Assembly (NCBI GenBank): GCA_036558645.1 | Contig: DATBFG010000037.1 | Coordinates: 1-29,574, forward strand | DNA length: 29,574 nucleotides | Direction of reading: 5' to 3' | DNA from: DATBFG01 sp036558645 | Lineage (GTDB): Bacteria; Acidobacteriota; Terriglobia; Terriglobales; Acidobacteriaceae | Shown here: piece after piece, positions 1-8,568 of the stretch | Position numbering within the stretch: position 1 is the first letter of the stretch | Layout of the letters: every line of letters starts with the position of its first letter | Translations under genes and position numbers: made by a program | Notes under the pieces: generated by a model | Seen by the model: the letters and a program-made list of their open reading frames with translations, nothing else | Told to the model about the DNA's origin: nothing | Databases searched by the model: none

Positions 1-141
1 GACTCGCTCGACACGGTAGAACTTGTTATGGCTTTTGAAGAGGCCTTCGAAATTGAAATTCCTGACGAGGATGCCGAGAAGATCCGTACTGTTCAGGACG
101 CCACAGACTACATCGGCAAGCACGCGAAAGGTGGAAAGTAG
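1..141 (+). CDS. acpP: acyl carrier protein, C-terminal part (truncated by window start)
   Basis: The first 46 codons in frame 1 encode the end of an acyl carrier protein, the carrier of growing acyl chains in type II fatty acid synthesis. The fragment opens with DSLDTVELVMAFEEAF; the Ser of DSL is the known 4'-phosphopantetheine attachment site of the family. The acidic helix (FEIEIPDEDAEKI) and the C-terminal helix (VQDATDYIGKH) are also typical. It stops at TAG 139-141, two bases before the TTG start of fabF, so the two are almost certainly co-transcribed. The N-terminal roughly 35 residues lie outside the window. Confidence 0.95.
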   Translation, partial: DSLDTVELVMAFEEAFEIEIPDEDAEKIRTVQDATDYIGKHAKGGK

Positions 142-143
142 TT

Positions 144-1385
144 TTGGAGCGACGCGTTGTTGTTACCGGAATTGGCCTGATTTGCGCGGTCGGAAATTCC
201 ACCGAAGATGTCTGGCGCAATCTTCTGGCTTGTAAGAGCGGCGTCGCCCGCATCACTTCATTCGACGCTTCCCAATTTGCATGCCAGATTGCAGCCGAAG
301 TAAAGAACTTCGATCCCCTCCAGTTTGTAGAGAAAAAAGAGATCAAGAAAATGGGACGCTTCATCCACCTCGCGCTAGCGGCGACTGATGAAGCCATGAA
401 AACCTCGGGCCTGCAGGTCGGTGACGATATTTCCACCCGCGTCGGAGTCCATATAGGCTCGGGTATTGGTGGATTCGATGTCATTGAACGGGAGCATAAC
501 AATCTCCTGAATGGTGGGCCGCGCAAGATATCTCCTTTCTTTATTCCCGCTGCCATTGTCAACTTGGCCGCCGGACATGTGAGCATCCGTTACAACGCGA
601 AAGGGCCAAACGAGGCCACATGCACAGCCTGCACCTCAAGCGCACATGCGGTTGGCGACGCCTACAAGATCATCTCTCGCTGCGACGCCGACGTCATGAT
701 CGCCGGAGGCACCGAAGCTGCCATCACTCCCATGGGTGTAGGTGGGTTTGCCGCCATGCGTGCTCTTTCAACCCGCAATGACGATCCCGAAAAAGCCAGT
801 CGGCCCTGGGATGTTGGCCGCGATGGATTCGTCATCGGGGAAGGCGCAGGCATCTTGATTCTTGAGGAATTGGAATTTGCACGCCGTCGTGGCGCCAAGA
901 TCCTTGCTGAAATTGTGGGATATGGCATGAGCGGTGACGCTTACCACATCACGCAACCTGCCGAGAATGGCGATGGTGCGTACCGTGTCATGCTGAATAC
1001 GTTGAAGGATGCGAAGCTCGCGCCAGAGAAGGTCGACTACATTAACGCCCACGGCACGTCAACGGATATCGGTGATCGTCTGGAGACAATCGCCATCAAG
1101 CGTGCCTTTGGAGACCACGCCTACAAATTGCACGTCAGTTCTACGAAGTCGATGACGGGTCACTTGCTTGGCGGTGCCGGCGGACTTGAAGCCGGAGTCA
1201 CTGTCCTTGCACTCCGAGACCAGGTTCTTCCTCCAACCGCCAATCTGGAACAGCCCGATGCGGACTTCGACTTAGACTACGTACCCCGCGTCGCGAAAAA
1301 AGCAGAGCTCGAATACGCCATGTCCAACTCGTTTGGCTTTGGCGGAACAAACGGAGCCCTGCTCTTTCGGCGTTGGGAACAATAA
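144..1385 (+). CDS. fabF: beta-ketoacyl-ACP synthase II
   Basis: Condenses malonyl-ACP with acyl-ACP in fatty acid elongation. The 413-residue length matches E. coli FabF, and the catalytic residues fall at the same numbers: nucleophile Cys163 (in TACTSS), His303 (in NAHGTST) and His340 (in KSMTGH). GGTEAA and GVGGFAAMRALS are conserved thiolase-fold segments, and the C-terminal NSFGFGGTN loop is intact. The start is TTG at 144, only two bases after the acpP stop, with an AAAGGTGG ribosome-binding stretch inside the end of acpP, so translation is probably coupled. A weak hairpin follows the gene. Confidence 0.97.
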   Translation: MERRVVVTGIGLICAVGNSTEDVWRNLLACKSGVARITSFDASQFACQIAAEVKNFDPLQFVEKKEIKKMGRFIHLALAATDEAMKTSGLQVGDDISTRVGVHIGSGIGGFDVIEREHNNLLNGGPRKISPFFIPAAIVNLAAGHVSIRYNAKGPNEATCTACTSSAHAVGDAYKIISRCDADVMIAGGTEAAITPMGVGGFAAMRALSTRNDDPEKASRPWDVGRDGFVIGEGAGILILEELEFARRRGAKILAEIVGYGMSGDAYHITQPAENGDGAYRVMLNTLKDAKLAPEKVDYINAHGTSTDIGDRLETIAIKRAFGDHAYKLHVSSTKSMTGHLLGGAGGLEAGVTVLALRDQVLPPTANLEQPDADFDLDYVPRVAKKAELEYAMSNSFGFGGTNGALLFRRWEQ

Positions 1386-1434
1386 ACGTTCCAGTTTTGG
1401 TGAGGCTCCAATCGGATTAGAAGATTCTAAGAAC

Positions 1435-1457
1435 AAGGCCTTCTAAAGCCTTATTTT
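1435..1457 (+). terminator. possible weak terminator after fabF
   Basis: A short inverted repeat AAGGC...GCCTT with an 8-base loop is followed by ATTTTG, about 50 bases after the fabF stop. The stem is only 5 bp, so this is a tentative call. Confidence 0.3.
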
Positions 1458-1561
1458 GCAAGGTCTCGTTTCTCACTCCTGAGGACATTCCAGGTAATGG
1501 TACTTCTGTACCCGCGTATTGGCCTTCTAATCCTTTGCCATGTTCCGCGTCAGGGGACAAA

Positions 1562-2302
1562 ATGGAATTTCAAAGGGCCCCCATGACCACGCCGGCAATG
1601 GACAAAGCTTCACGACCTGCCAATCAGTTTGTCCCAACCAAAAAGGCTGTCGCCAAGGTTGCTCTGGTAGATCTGAACGACTCTGCACGAAACACCTTGT
1701 CGGAGTGCTTTCGGCAATTTGGAATTGAGTCAGTAATCATAGATAGCGACATTGCCGATCATCTGCAGCGGGAAAAGTTTGAGGCCTGCGTAATGAGTCT
1801 GAAACCAGGGGCGGAGGCCCTTATGGAGGCCGCCCGTACTTCGAAATCGAATAGCCGCATGATCATTTACGGCATGGGAGGCAGCGCGCAGGATGCCATG
1901 CGCTACTCAAAGTATGGCGTCAATGCCGTGTTTCACGAGCCAGTCGAACGGCAATCGGCATTGAAGTTGGTTCGCGCGACCCATACCTTGGTTCTGCACG
2001 AATTTCGCCGCTATGTGCGCATTCCCGTGATTACAGAAATTTCTGTTGTGACCTCTGATAATCAGCGCTTCAATGCCACCAGTAAGGAAATCAGCTCGGG
2101 TGGGATGTCGATGCAGAGTACGTCGGATGTCTCAAGCGGCCAGAATGTCGAAGTCTCATTCGCTTTGTTGACCCTGCCCCGAATTTGGGTCCGCGGAACG
2201 GTGACCTGGCGGAAGGGCCACAGCTTTGGTATTCGCTTCGACCTCGCTGATCATCGTCGTACCCGTATCAAGGATTGGATCGAAGCGTACCTGGAAAACT
2301 AG
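1562..2302 (+). CDS. pseudo-receiver plus PilZ domain protein
   Basis: 246 residues from ATG 1562, chosen because AGGGGA sits just upstream; an in-frame TTG at 1535 lacks this support. Residues about 30-140 resemble a response-regulator receiver fold (VALVDLNDSARNTL, then alternating strands and helices). The expected phosphoacceptor Asp region reads ACVMSLKPG, and the usual Lys-Pro reads HEPV, so it is probably a non-phosphorylatable pseudo-receiver. Residues about 147-246 are a PilZ domain, a known c-di-GMP binding fold. The RxxxR motif is present (R149, R153), but the second motif reads ExSxxG (E177, S179, G182) rather than D/NxSxxG. Likely a cytoplasmic c-di-GMP effector or adaptor; its target is unknown. 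It stands alone, with gaps on both sides. Confidence 0.85.
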   Translation: MEFQRAPMTTPAMDKASRPANQFVPTKKAVAKVALVDLNDSARNTLSECFRQFGIESVIIDSDIADHLQREKFEACVMSLKPGAEALMEAARTSKSNSRMIIYGMGGSAQDAMRYSKYGVNAVFHEPVERQSALKLVRATHTLVLHEFRRYVRIPVITEISVVTSDNQRFNATSKEISSGGMSMQSTSDVSSGQNVEVSFALLTLPRIWVRGTVTWRKGHSFGIRFDLADHRRTRIKDWIEAYLEN

Positions 2303-2427
2303 GTTTTTCCCTTCTTACGATTGCACGTCCTCCGTCGCTAATCTCAGGTATGTGCCGTATTTCCTCCAGGCAATGCACCCCTTAGCCTGAAAGTGTTTCG
2401 CTGGAATACTGACTATCAGGAGATGTC

Positions 2428-2676
2428 ATGAATACTGACAAGATGGAAGGAAAATGGAAGCAGATGAAGGGCTCTCTCAAGACCCGCTGGGGTAAGCTGA
2501 CCGATGACGATCTTACCGTGATCGAAGGTCAAAAGGATCAGCTCGTGGGCAGGATTCAGGAACGATACGGAATTGCTCGCGACGAGGCGCAACGGCAGGT
2601 GGACGAGTGGAACCGTGCCAATGCCGACGCTGTTGAAACCGAAGCTGAGATCGAGAGACAGCGTCGGGCGAGCTAA
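2428..2676 (+). CDS. CsbD family stress-response protein
   Basis: 82 residues, small, highly charged and helical. The N-terminus MNTDKMEGKWKQMKGSLK and the following WGKLTDDDL match the CsbD family (KWxQxKGxxKexWGkLTDDDL). Family members are induced by general stress in several bacteria, but the molecular function is not established. The C-terminal part (residues 45-80) is a charged helix with many Glu, Arg and Gln residues. A clear AGGAG (2418-2422) precedes the ATG, and a strong intrinsic terminator follows, so it is probably a monocistronic gene. Confidence 0.92.
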   Translation: MNTDKMEGKWKQMKGSLKTRWGKLTDDDLTVIEGQKDQLVGRIQERYGIARDEAQRQVDEWNRANADAVETEAEIERQRRAS

Positions 2677-2705
2677 GGTTAAGTCTGAACAATCGGAACT
2701 GAAAC

Positions 2706-2732
2706 AAAAGAGCCGCCCATGCGGCTCTTTTT
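2706..2732 (+). terminator. intrinsic terminator of the csbD-like gene
   Basis: A perfect 8-bp GC-rich stem (GAGCCGC / GCGGCTC plus flanking A:T pairs) with loop CCAT is followed by TTTTT. It lies 30 bases after the stop of the CsbD-like gene. The A-tract on its left side means it could also work on the opposite strand. Confidence 0.9.
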
Positions 2733-3000
2733 GCCTCTATTCGAAGCGCTCAATCTCTTGAGTGATCCTTACTTGATCACCCGCTAGGCGTGCGCCTTGT
2801 AGAACACTGATTAAAAATGACTTCTACGCCGCCCGCACTTTCAGAACTCAAGATCTTGCCGCCGCTATGGAACTTGCAAAGCCTTGGCATCATTGAACTT
2901 TAGTCACTACTAATAACTATTGTCTTGCTTCCATGGGTATGCAAGCATGAATCACCTGCTTTCTTGCTGCCAGAGGACGTGGGAGAACTGTTTCTAGCGA
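2733..3000. other. intergenic region before the GGDEF/HD-GYP gene
   Basis: No convincing gene was seen. A 28-codon frame starting at 2817 has no ribosome-binding site. An inverted repeat GTGATC-N7-GATCAC lies at 2762-2780 and could be an operator or a chance hairpin. A promoter for the downstream gene is expected here, but no clear -35/-10 pair could be assigned. Confidence 0.4.
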
Positions 3001-6000
3001 ATGCAGAGCATGGCACTTAGCGTGGTAGTGGTGCCGGGCGTTGTTGCCCTGCTCATCTTCCTTGTCTTCACCTACCTCTACGAGCAGAGCCGGCAGTCAT
3101 ACTTCCGCGCATGGCAGCTTGGTTGGGCGGCGTACACACTCCACTACGCCCTTGATGCATGGATTAATTTCCGCGGAGCGTCTCCACTGATTGCATTCTT
3201 GGGATCGATGCTCCTCGTCATCATGACGCTGTGCATCCTGATCTCGACGCGGGTGATGCGCAAGCCTTTCCGCTGGTATTGGTACGACTTTGTCCTGATC
3301 ACTGTGGGATGCTTCCTCGCATTCCTGAACTTGCGCGGGCAGTATGTCAATGGTGTGTTCAGTCCCATCGTCCAGCCACCGACTCGCCCTTGGCTTGAGA
3401 TTGGCCTTGCTGCTGTGCTGTTGTACTGCTCACTGTATTTCTATAGCTACGCACATCGCAAGAATTCTTTAGCATTCAAGCTGCTGGCCATTGCCTTGGC
3501 GTTCTGGGCCGTATTGATGTGGGTACCCCAGTTCCGCAATCCTTTTCAGGAGATGTTTGGAACCGCGGGCCATCTTCTGGGACCGCTGCCGCAGATGTTG
3601 CTCGGCATCGCGATGGTCATGGTGCTTTTTGAGAACGAGCGCAATGCGGTTCAGGAAAATGCTCTTGCATTTTCCACCCTTGGTGTCGATCCTATGCGGC
3701 TGCTCGCCGCCGAAGAACTTGTTCCAACCATGCAGAATATCCTCGACCGTCTGGTCGCGCCCTTGCCGACCGGGCGGGCTCTAATCTGCATTTCGGAGCG
3801 TTGGCGCGCGGTTCTGCCTTCCGTTCAGCGCGGCTTCTCCGACGAGATCGTGGGAAAGTTGCACTCCACTGGAGCTGGTGAATACATCTCTGAGCTTGCA
3901 TATCGCCGTGGAGGATTCGTCACCTTCCGTAACATTCCTGAAATGTCGGAACCCCTTCCTGCCTTTCCCGGTGGGCGCTTCGACCAGTTCCGCCAGGTTT
4001 TCAGCGAAGAACATGTGCCGAATGTCACAGCCGTGAGTCTCCAGACACGGGAACGCAATTTTGGAGTGATTCTCTTTCCTCACGCAGAACGCCGGTTGTT
4101 TGGCTCTTCGAATCTTCGCCTTCTGATCGGTCTGGCGTTGCAGATCGGCCTTACGCTGGAAAACTACGTGATCATGCACGATGCCCAGCGCCGCACCAAG
4201 GAGTACGAACTGCTCACTCAGATTGGCCAGGCGATCAGCTCGCGTCTCGATCAGGATGAGGTCCTTCGCGCGATTCAGAAGGAGCTGGGCCAGATATTCG
4301 ATACCTCGAACTTTTATGTGGCATTTCAGGAAGGTGACGACATTCGATTCGAACTTGAGGTCGAGCGCGGCGAAGTTCGGCCCAAACGTTCGCGCAAGGC
4401 GACGAATGGTCTGACTGAGTACATTATCCGTACCGGTCAACCGCTGCTTATTCGTTCTGATCTGGAGAGGACACGCGAACGTCTGGGTGTTACATGGCTT
4501 CCGCAAGTCCCCGCCAAATGCTACTGCGGTGCACCCATTCTGCTGGGTGGCAAGACTGCCGGAGTGATGGCTGCTATGAGCCTTGAGCGTGAGTACTTGT
4601 TCGAGCCGCGCGATCTCGAAGTCATGCAGACCGCCGCCGGGCAAGTTTCCGTGGCAGTCGAAAATGCCCGCCTCTTCGCCGAGGAACAACGGCGAAGCCG
4701 TCAGTTTGCCTTTCTCAACAATATCTCGAAGACGGCTATTTCCAGTGAAGACGCGGAGCAGATGCTCGCTGATATCGTGAGCGAAATTCAGAAGAATTTC
4801 GCATTTGATCACATCGGTATCGGCATCCTGGATTACGTCACCAAGGAAATCGAAATCAAGGCAGAGGCTGGAACTACGGCTCAGGCGTTAGGCAGGCGCA
4901 TCCCCTTAGGAAGCGGAATCGTGGGACGGGTGGCGCGTACCTGTGAGACTGCCCTTGTTCAGACTACTGGCGAGCCAAATCTGCAAGGCATCTTGCCTGA
5001 TTCCTGCGCTGTGCTTTGCATCCCGATTACATACAGCGAAAGAGTACTGGGTGTCCTCAACGTAGAAAGCAAGCGCGAAGATGCTTTCTCGCCGCAGGAC
5101 GTACTCATCATGCGCACTCTGGCCGACTTACTGGCGACCGCATTGCACAATGTCTTTGTGTTTCAGAAGCTACAACAGCAATCGATCACCGACGGCCTTA
5201 CGGGAATTAAGACTCGGCGCTTCTTCTGGGAGTCGCTCAGTTCCGAGTGGAAGCGCGCATCGCGCTCCGGGCGGCCGTTCTCCGTTGTCTTAATGGATCT
5301 CGACAAATTTAAGGAAGTGAACGACTCCATGGGCCACCTCGAGGGCGATCTGGTGCTTGCCCGCGTGGGGCGCCTGTTGGAACAAAAGTGCCGTCAGTCA
5401 AACGTCGTCGCACGTTACGGTGGCGATGAGTTCATCATCCTGATGCCGGAAACTGGTGTGGAACAGGCACAAATCCTCGCCGAACGCTTACGCCTGTGGA
5501 TCGCTACCGATCCCATGCTCGGCGAGCACCACATCACCGGAAGCTTTGGGGTCGCCAGCTTCCCCGTGCATGGCTTCCAGGTGGAAGACCTGATTCGAGT
5601 GGCGGATGCCGGCATGTACGTATCCAAGCACGCTGGCGGCGATCGCGTTTCCACCGCCGAAGAGTTTGAAGACGGAGAAACCGCTGCTGTGCAGCGGACT
5701 ATGATCTCCGGATTCATCGAAGGCTTCCTGCAGCGCGATCACAGTGGCCCGGAACACCTCGAGGTCCTCATCACCACGCTCAAAAAGCTCTGCGGAGGAG
5801 ATGAGCAGTGCAATGTTCACGTCTTGCGCGAATCCATCGAGGCCTTGAGCACTGCTGCTGAGGCGCGCGAACTGAACGGGTTGGGACACGGTGAAATGGT
5901 GGCCCGCTACTCCGAAATCCTGGCTCGCGGTCTCCGCCTCAAGGACGAGGACATTGCCGAAATCGCATATGCCGGCCGCGTGCACGATGTAGGCAAGATT

Positions 6001-6408
6001 TTTGTCCCCGAGCGTATTGCCACTAAGGCGGGCCCTTTGACGGATGATGAATACGCGCTGATGCAGCGGCATGCGGAAGTAGGCGCCGAGATCGTCGCCA
6101 CCATCCCGAACAGCGAGCAGTTGCGACGCACGGTCGAGCATCATCATGAGGCTTTCGACGGATCGGGATATCCCCAAGGTTTGCGGGGCGAGCAGATTCC
6201 CCTCTGGGCGCGGATTGTCGCCATTGCCGACGCTTACGCCAACATGACCGCCGAGCGCTCGTTCTCACCTGCTAAGACCAACGAACAAGCCTTAACGGAG
6301 CTTGAGAAGCTCAGTGGCACCCGCTATGACGGGATGCTGGTTCGTATTCTGATTCACGAATTGAAATCGGAACGCACTTCGAACCAGGGAACGGAATCCC
6401 GAATCTAA
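3001..6408 (+). CDS. membrane-bound GAF-GGDEF-HD-GYP cyclic-di-GMP turnover protein
   Basis: 1135 residues. Residues about 5-215 hold six or seven hydrophobic membrane segments, a likely sensory module. Two or three GAF-like domains follow (about 230-385 weak, 400-560, 567-720). The GGDEF domain (about 729-880) has an intact GGDEF motif at 807-811, so diguanylate cyclase activity is plausible. The inhibitory RxxD site five residues before it reads RQSN, so product inhibition may be weak or absent. An HD-GYP phosphodiesterase domain occupies about 920-1125, with HD at 995-996, a following K999, HHH at 1047-1049 and GYP at 1056-1058. The protein could therefore both make and degrade c-di-GMP. 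The ATG at 3001 has only a weak, distant GGGAG; M4 is an alternative start. Confidence 0.93.
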   Translation: MQSMALSVVVVPGVVALLIFLVFTYLYEQSRQSYFRAWQLGWAAYTLHYALDAWINFRGASPLIAFLGSMLLVIMTLCILISTRVMRKPFRWYWYDFVLITVGCFLAFLNLRGQYVNGVFSPIVQPPTRPWLEIGLAAVLLYCSLYFYSYAHRKNSLAFKLLAIALAFWAVLMWVPQFRNPFQEMFGTAGHLLGPLPQMLLGIAMVMVLFENERNAVQENALAFSTLGVDPMRLLAAEELVPTMQNILDRLVAPLPTGRALICISERWRAVLPSVQRGFSDEIVGKLHSTGAGEYISELAYRRGGFVTFRNIPEMSEPLPAFPGGRFDQFRQVFSEEHVPNVTAVSLQTRERNFGVILFPHAERRLFGSSNLRLLIGLALQIGLTLENYVIMHDAQRRTKEYELLTQIGQAISSRLDQDEVLRAIQKELGQIFDTSNFYVAFQEGDDIRFELEVERGEVRPKRSRKATNGLTEYIIRTGQPLLIRSDLERTRERLGVTWLPQVPAKCYCGAPILLGGKTAGVMAAMSLEREYLFEPRDLEVMQTAAGQVSVAVENARLFAEEQRRSRQFAFLNNISKTAISSEDAEQMLADIVSEIQKNFAFDHIGIGILDYVTKEIEIKAEAGTTAQALGRRIPLGSGIVGRVARTCETALVQTTGEPNLQGILPDSCAVLCIPITYSERVLGVLNVESKREDAFSPQDVLIMRTLADLLATALHNVFVFQKLQQQSITDGLTGIKTRRFFWESLSSEWKRASRSGRPFSVVLMDLDKFKEVNDSMGHLEGDLVLARVGRLLEQKCRQSNVVARYGGDEFIILMPETGVEQAQILAERLRLWIATDPMLGEHHITGSFGVASFPVHGFQVEDLIRVADAGMYVSKHAGGDRVSTAEEFEDGETAAVQRTMISGFIEGFLQRDHSGPEHLEVLITTLKKLCGGDEQCNVHVLRESIEALSTAAEARELNGLGHGEMVARYSEILARGLRLKDEDIAEIAYAGRVHDVGKIFVPERIATKAGPLTDDEYALMQRHAEVGAEIVATIPNSEQLRRTVEHHHEAFDGSGYPQGLRGEQIPLWARIVAIADAYANMTAERSFSPAKTNEQALTELEKLSGTRYDGMLVRILIHELKSERTSNQGTESRI

Positions 6409-6454
6409 GCTCATCCGCTTGCAACTTCAGCCCTGAACTCTGAAACTACTTTCT

Positions 6455-7237
6455 ATGGCTGCTACTCTTTCCCTTGCCGGCAAGGTCGCGCTTATCACTG
6501 GCGGCTCCCGAGGAATTGGTGCTGCTACTGTGCGCATGTTCGTAGCTGCGGGAGCGCGTGTTGTGTTCAATTACCAGAAAGCCGAAGCGCGAGCCGCGGC
6601 TTTGATGAATGAACTAGGCAAACAAAATTGTGCAGCGTTCTCCAGTGATCTCTCGAGCCCAGACGCCGCGCATACTTTGGTCTCAAGCACAGTCAATCAT
6701 TTCGGACGCATAGATGCTCTGGTCGCCAATCATGGAGTGTGGCCGTCAGAAGACGCTCCAATCGACCAGATGCCCGACTCACAATGGCGAAACACGATCG
6801 ACATTAATTTGAACAGCGTGTACGGCCTCATCAAGCACAGCGTGTCGCATATGAAACGCCAGAAGCCGATAGGCTCCGCGGCCGGGCATATCGTGCTGGT
6901 CAGTTCTACTGCCGGACAGCGCGGCGAGGCATTTCATTGTGACTACGCCGCCAGCAAAGGCGCTCTCATCAGCATGACAAAGGGCTTGTCGACGGAACTG
7001 GCTCGTGATCGCATCTACGTAAATTGCGTCGCTCCCGGGTGGGTTCATACTGACATGGCGGAACCTGCACTAAGCGTTCCCAGGACTCGTGACGCGATTT
7101 TCGCGTCGATCCCGCTCGGCCGTGTGGGCACTCCAGAGGAAATCGCCGCACCCATCCTCTTCCTCTGCACCGAACATGCGGGCTTCATCACGGGTGAGAT
7201 CTTTAACGTCAATGGTGGCGCCGTTTTGACCGGATGA
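6455..7237 (+). CDS. short-chain dehydrogenase/reductase (FabG-like)
   Basis: 260 residues, the normal length of a classical SDR. A Rossmann nucleotide-binding motif TGGSRGIG lies at 15-22 and the NHG variant of NNAG at 92-94. The catalytic set is present: Asn118, Ser150/151, Tyr164 and Lys168 (in DYAASK). The C-terminus GFITGEIFNVNGG is typical of the FabG-like subgroup and glucose or 3-ketoacyl reductases, so an NAD(P)H-dependent 3-oxoacyl or sugar-alcohol substrate is possible. Substrate cannot be assigned from sequence alone. It starts 46 bases after the GGDEF/HD-GYP gene, so it may be read through from it. Confidence 0.9.
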   Translation: MAATLSLAGKVALITGGSRGIGAATVRMFVAAGARVVFNYQKAEARAAALMNELGKQNCAAFSSDLSSPDAAHTLVSSTVNHFGRIDALVANHGVWPSEDAPIDQMPDSQWRNTIDINLNSVYGLIKHSVSHMKRQKPIGSAAGHIVLVSSTAGQRGEAFHCDYAASKGALISMTKGLSTELARDRIYVNCVAPGWVHTDMAEPALSVPRTRDAIFASIPLGRVGTPEEIAAPILFLCTEHAGFITGEIFNVNGGAVLTG

Positions 7238-7278
7238 TGAGTGATTCTCAGGCCTGTCCAATCGAAATACTCGTCCAG

Positions 7279-7287
7279 TGCTAAAAT
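7279..7287 (+). promoter_or_regulatory. putative extended -10 promoter of tdh
   Basis: TGC followed directly by TAAAAT forms an extended -10 element about 73 bases before the tdh start. No good -35 is visible, which is usual for extended -10 promoters. This is a prediction only. Confidence 0.4.
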
Positions 7288-7360
7288 CTTACGTTTGTCA
7301 GCAGGGCGTTTCGAGGCCCGTCTTCGTGCGGCCCCGCGGTCACCCAGAGAGGATTTCTAG

Positions 7361-8413
7361 ATGGCGAATACCATGCTGGCGGTGGTCAAGCCGGGAGCAG
7401 CACCGGGCGCGGATGTCCGCGAGGTCAAGATTCCGAAATTCGGCCGCACAGATGTGCTAGTCAAAGTTAAGGTCGCTTCAATCTGTGGTACTGACCTGCA
7501 CATCTATGAGTGGGACCGCTGGGCGCAAAACCGCATTCATCCTCCGCTCATCCCTGGGCATGAATTCTGTGGCGAGGTCGTCGCTTTCGGCGACGAAGTC
7601 ACCAGCGTCAAGGAAGGCGATTTCGTTTCCGCTGAAATGCACGTAGCCTGCGGCAAGTGTCTGCAGTGCCGCACGGGCGATGCTCACATCTGCCAGAGTG
7701 TGAAAATTATCGGTGTGGACGCTGACGGAGCCTTTGCCGAGTACGTCGTCATTCCGGAAACCAATATTTGGAAGCTTGATCCCGCCATCCCGCAGGAATA
7801 TGCCTCGATCCTCGACCCCCTTGGAAATGCCGTTCACACAGTTCTAGCCGGCGAAATCGCAGCCAAGACTGTAGCCATAACAGGTTGTGGACCCATCGGA
7901 CTTTTTGCCATCGCTGTTGCGCGTGCAGTCGGCGCGACAACCGTGTTCGCCATTGAGGTCAACGAGCATCGACGGCGGCTTGCGAAAGAAATGAAGGCAG
8001 ATTTCGCCCTTGATCCTTCGAAAGAAGATGTGAAATCACTTGTGATGGAGAAGACTGGAGGACTCGGCGTCGACGTGGTGCTCGAGATGGCAGGGCACCC
8101 TGACGCTATTCGAACAGCCTTTGACATTGTGCGTCGCGGCGGCCGCATCTCCCTCCTGGGCCTCACTTCCAAGCCGATTTCCCTCAACTTTTCCGAAGAC
8201 ATCATTTTCAAGGGCATCACCATCCAAGGCATCAATGGGCGCCGCATGTACCAGACTTGGTTCCAGATGACCGCGCTTCTTAAGGCCGGGAAATTGGACC
8301 TGCACCCCGTAATCACCGACCGGATCGCCATGAAGGATTTTCCGAGCGCAATGGAGCGGCTCAAAACCGGGGAAGCCAGCAAGATTCTCGTCTATCCCAA
8401 CGGCGCGAAGTAG
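7361..8413 (+). CDS. tdh: L-threonine 3-dehydrogenase
   Basis: 350 residues, a zinc-dependent medium-chain dehydrogenase that oxidises L-threonine to 2-amino-3-ketobutyrate with NAD+. Catalytic zinc ligand Cys42 lies in the Tdh-type segment ICGTDLHIYEWD, followed by GHE at 66-68. The four structural-zinc cysteines are present (C97, C100, C103, C111). The Rossmann GCGPIG motif is at 176-181. DPLGNAVHT and GINGRRMYQTWFQM are close to the E. coli Tdh segments DPFGNAVHT and GIYGREMFETWYKM, which separates it from generic alcohol dehydrogenases. AGAGAGG precedes the ATG. The usual partner gene kbl is not next to it. Confidence 0.93.
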   Translation: MANTMLAVVKPGAAPGADVREVKIPKFGRTDVLVKVKVASICGTDLHIYEWDRWAQNRIHPPLIPGHEFCGEVVAFGDEVTSVKEGDFVSAEMHVACGKCLQCRTGDAHICQSVKIIGVDADGAFAEYVVIPETNIWKLDPAIPQEYASILDPLGNAVHTVLAGEIAAKTVAITGCGPIGLFAIAVARAVGATTVFAIEVNEHRRRLAKEMKADFALDPSKEDVKSLVMEKTGGLGVDVVLEMAGHPDAIRTAFDIVRRGGRISLLGLTSKPISLNFSEDIIFKGITIQGINGRRMYQTWFQMTALLKAGKLDLHPVITDRIAMKDFPSAMERLKTGEASKILVYPNGAK

Positions 8414-8568
8414 GGCGTCACACCTCAAATCGATACCTTGCTGCCAGTTCTAAACACCTCTGTCATCCCGAGCAACGTGCAGATGAAGTCAAGAGCAGTC
8501 GAGCGACCCCTTTGTCCCGCCCGCCCGTAATCAACTTGTCATTCTGAAAATGCGAGGGAAAATAGAAA
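8414..8568. other. gap between convergent genes with a possible dispersed-repeat fragment
   Basis: The gap between tdh and the TonB-like gene contains TGTCATCCCGAGC (near 8461) and a second GTCATTCTGA (near 8538), flanking GTCGAGCGACCCC. This resembles intergenic dispersed repeats remembered from acidobacterial genomes. With one copy in the window it cannot be confirmed. No clear terminator was seen. Confidence 0.25.

Noticed and set aside
2817..2903. A 28-codon plus-strand frame in the gap before the GGDEF/HD-GYP gene
   Set aside because: It has no ribosome-binding site, no signal or domain pattern, and lies in a likely promoter region.
3781..4812. Long antisense frame of 343 codons opposite the GGDEF/HD-GYP gene, and a similar 324-codon one at 15554-16528
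   Set aside because: Both lie opposite well-supported coding sequence, show no recognisable domain, and are expected in GC-rich genes.
7361..8413. Expected tdh-kbl operon
   Set aside because: No kbl-like gene is next to tdh; the downstream gene is the convergent TonB-like gene.
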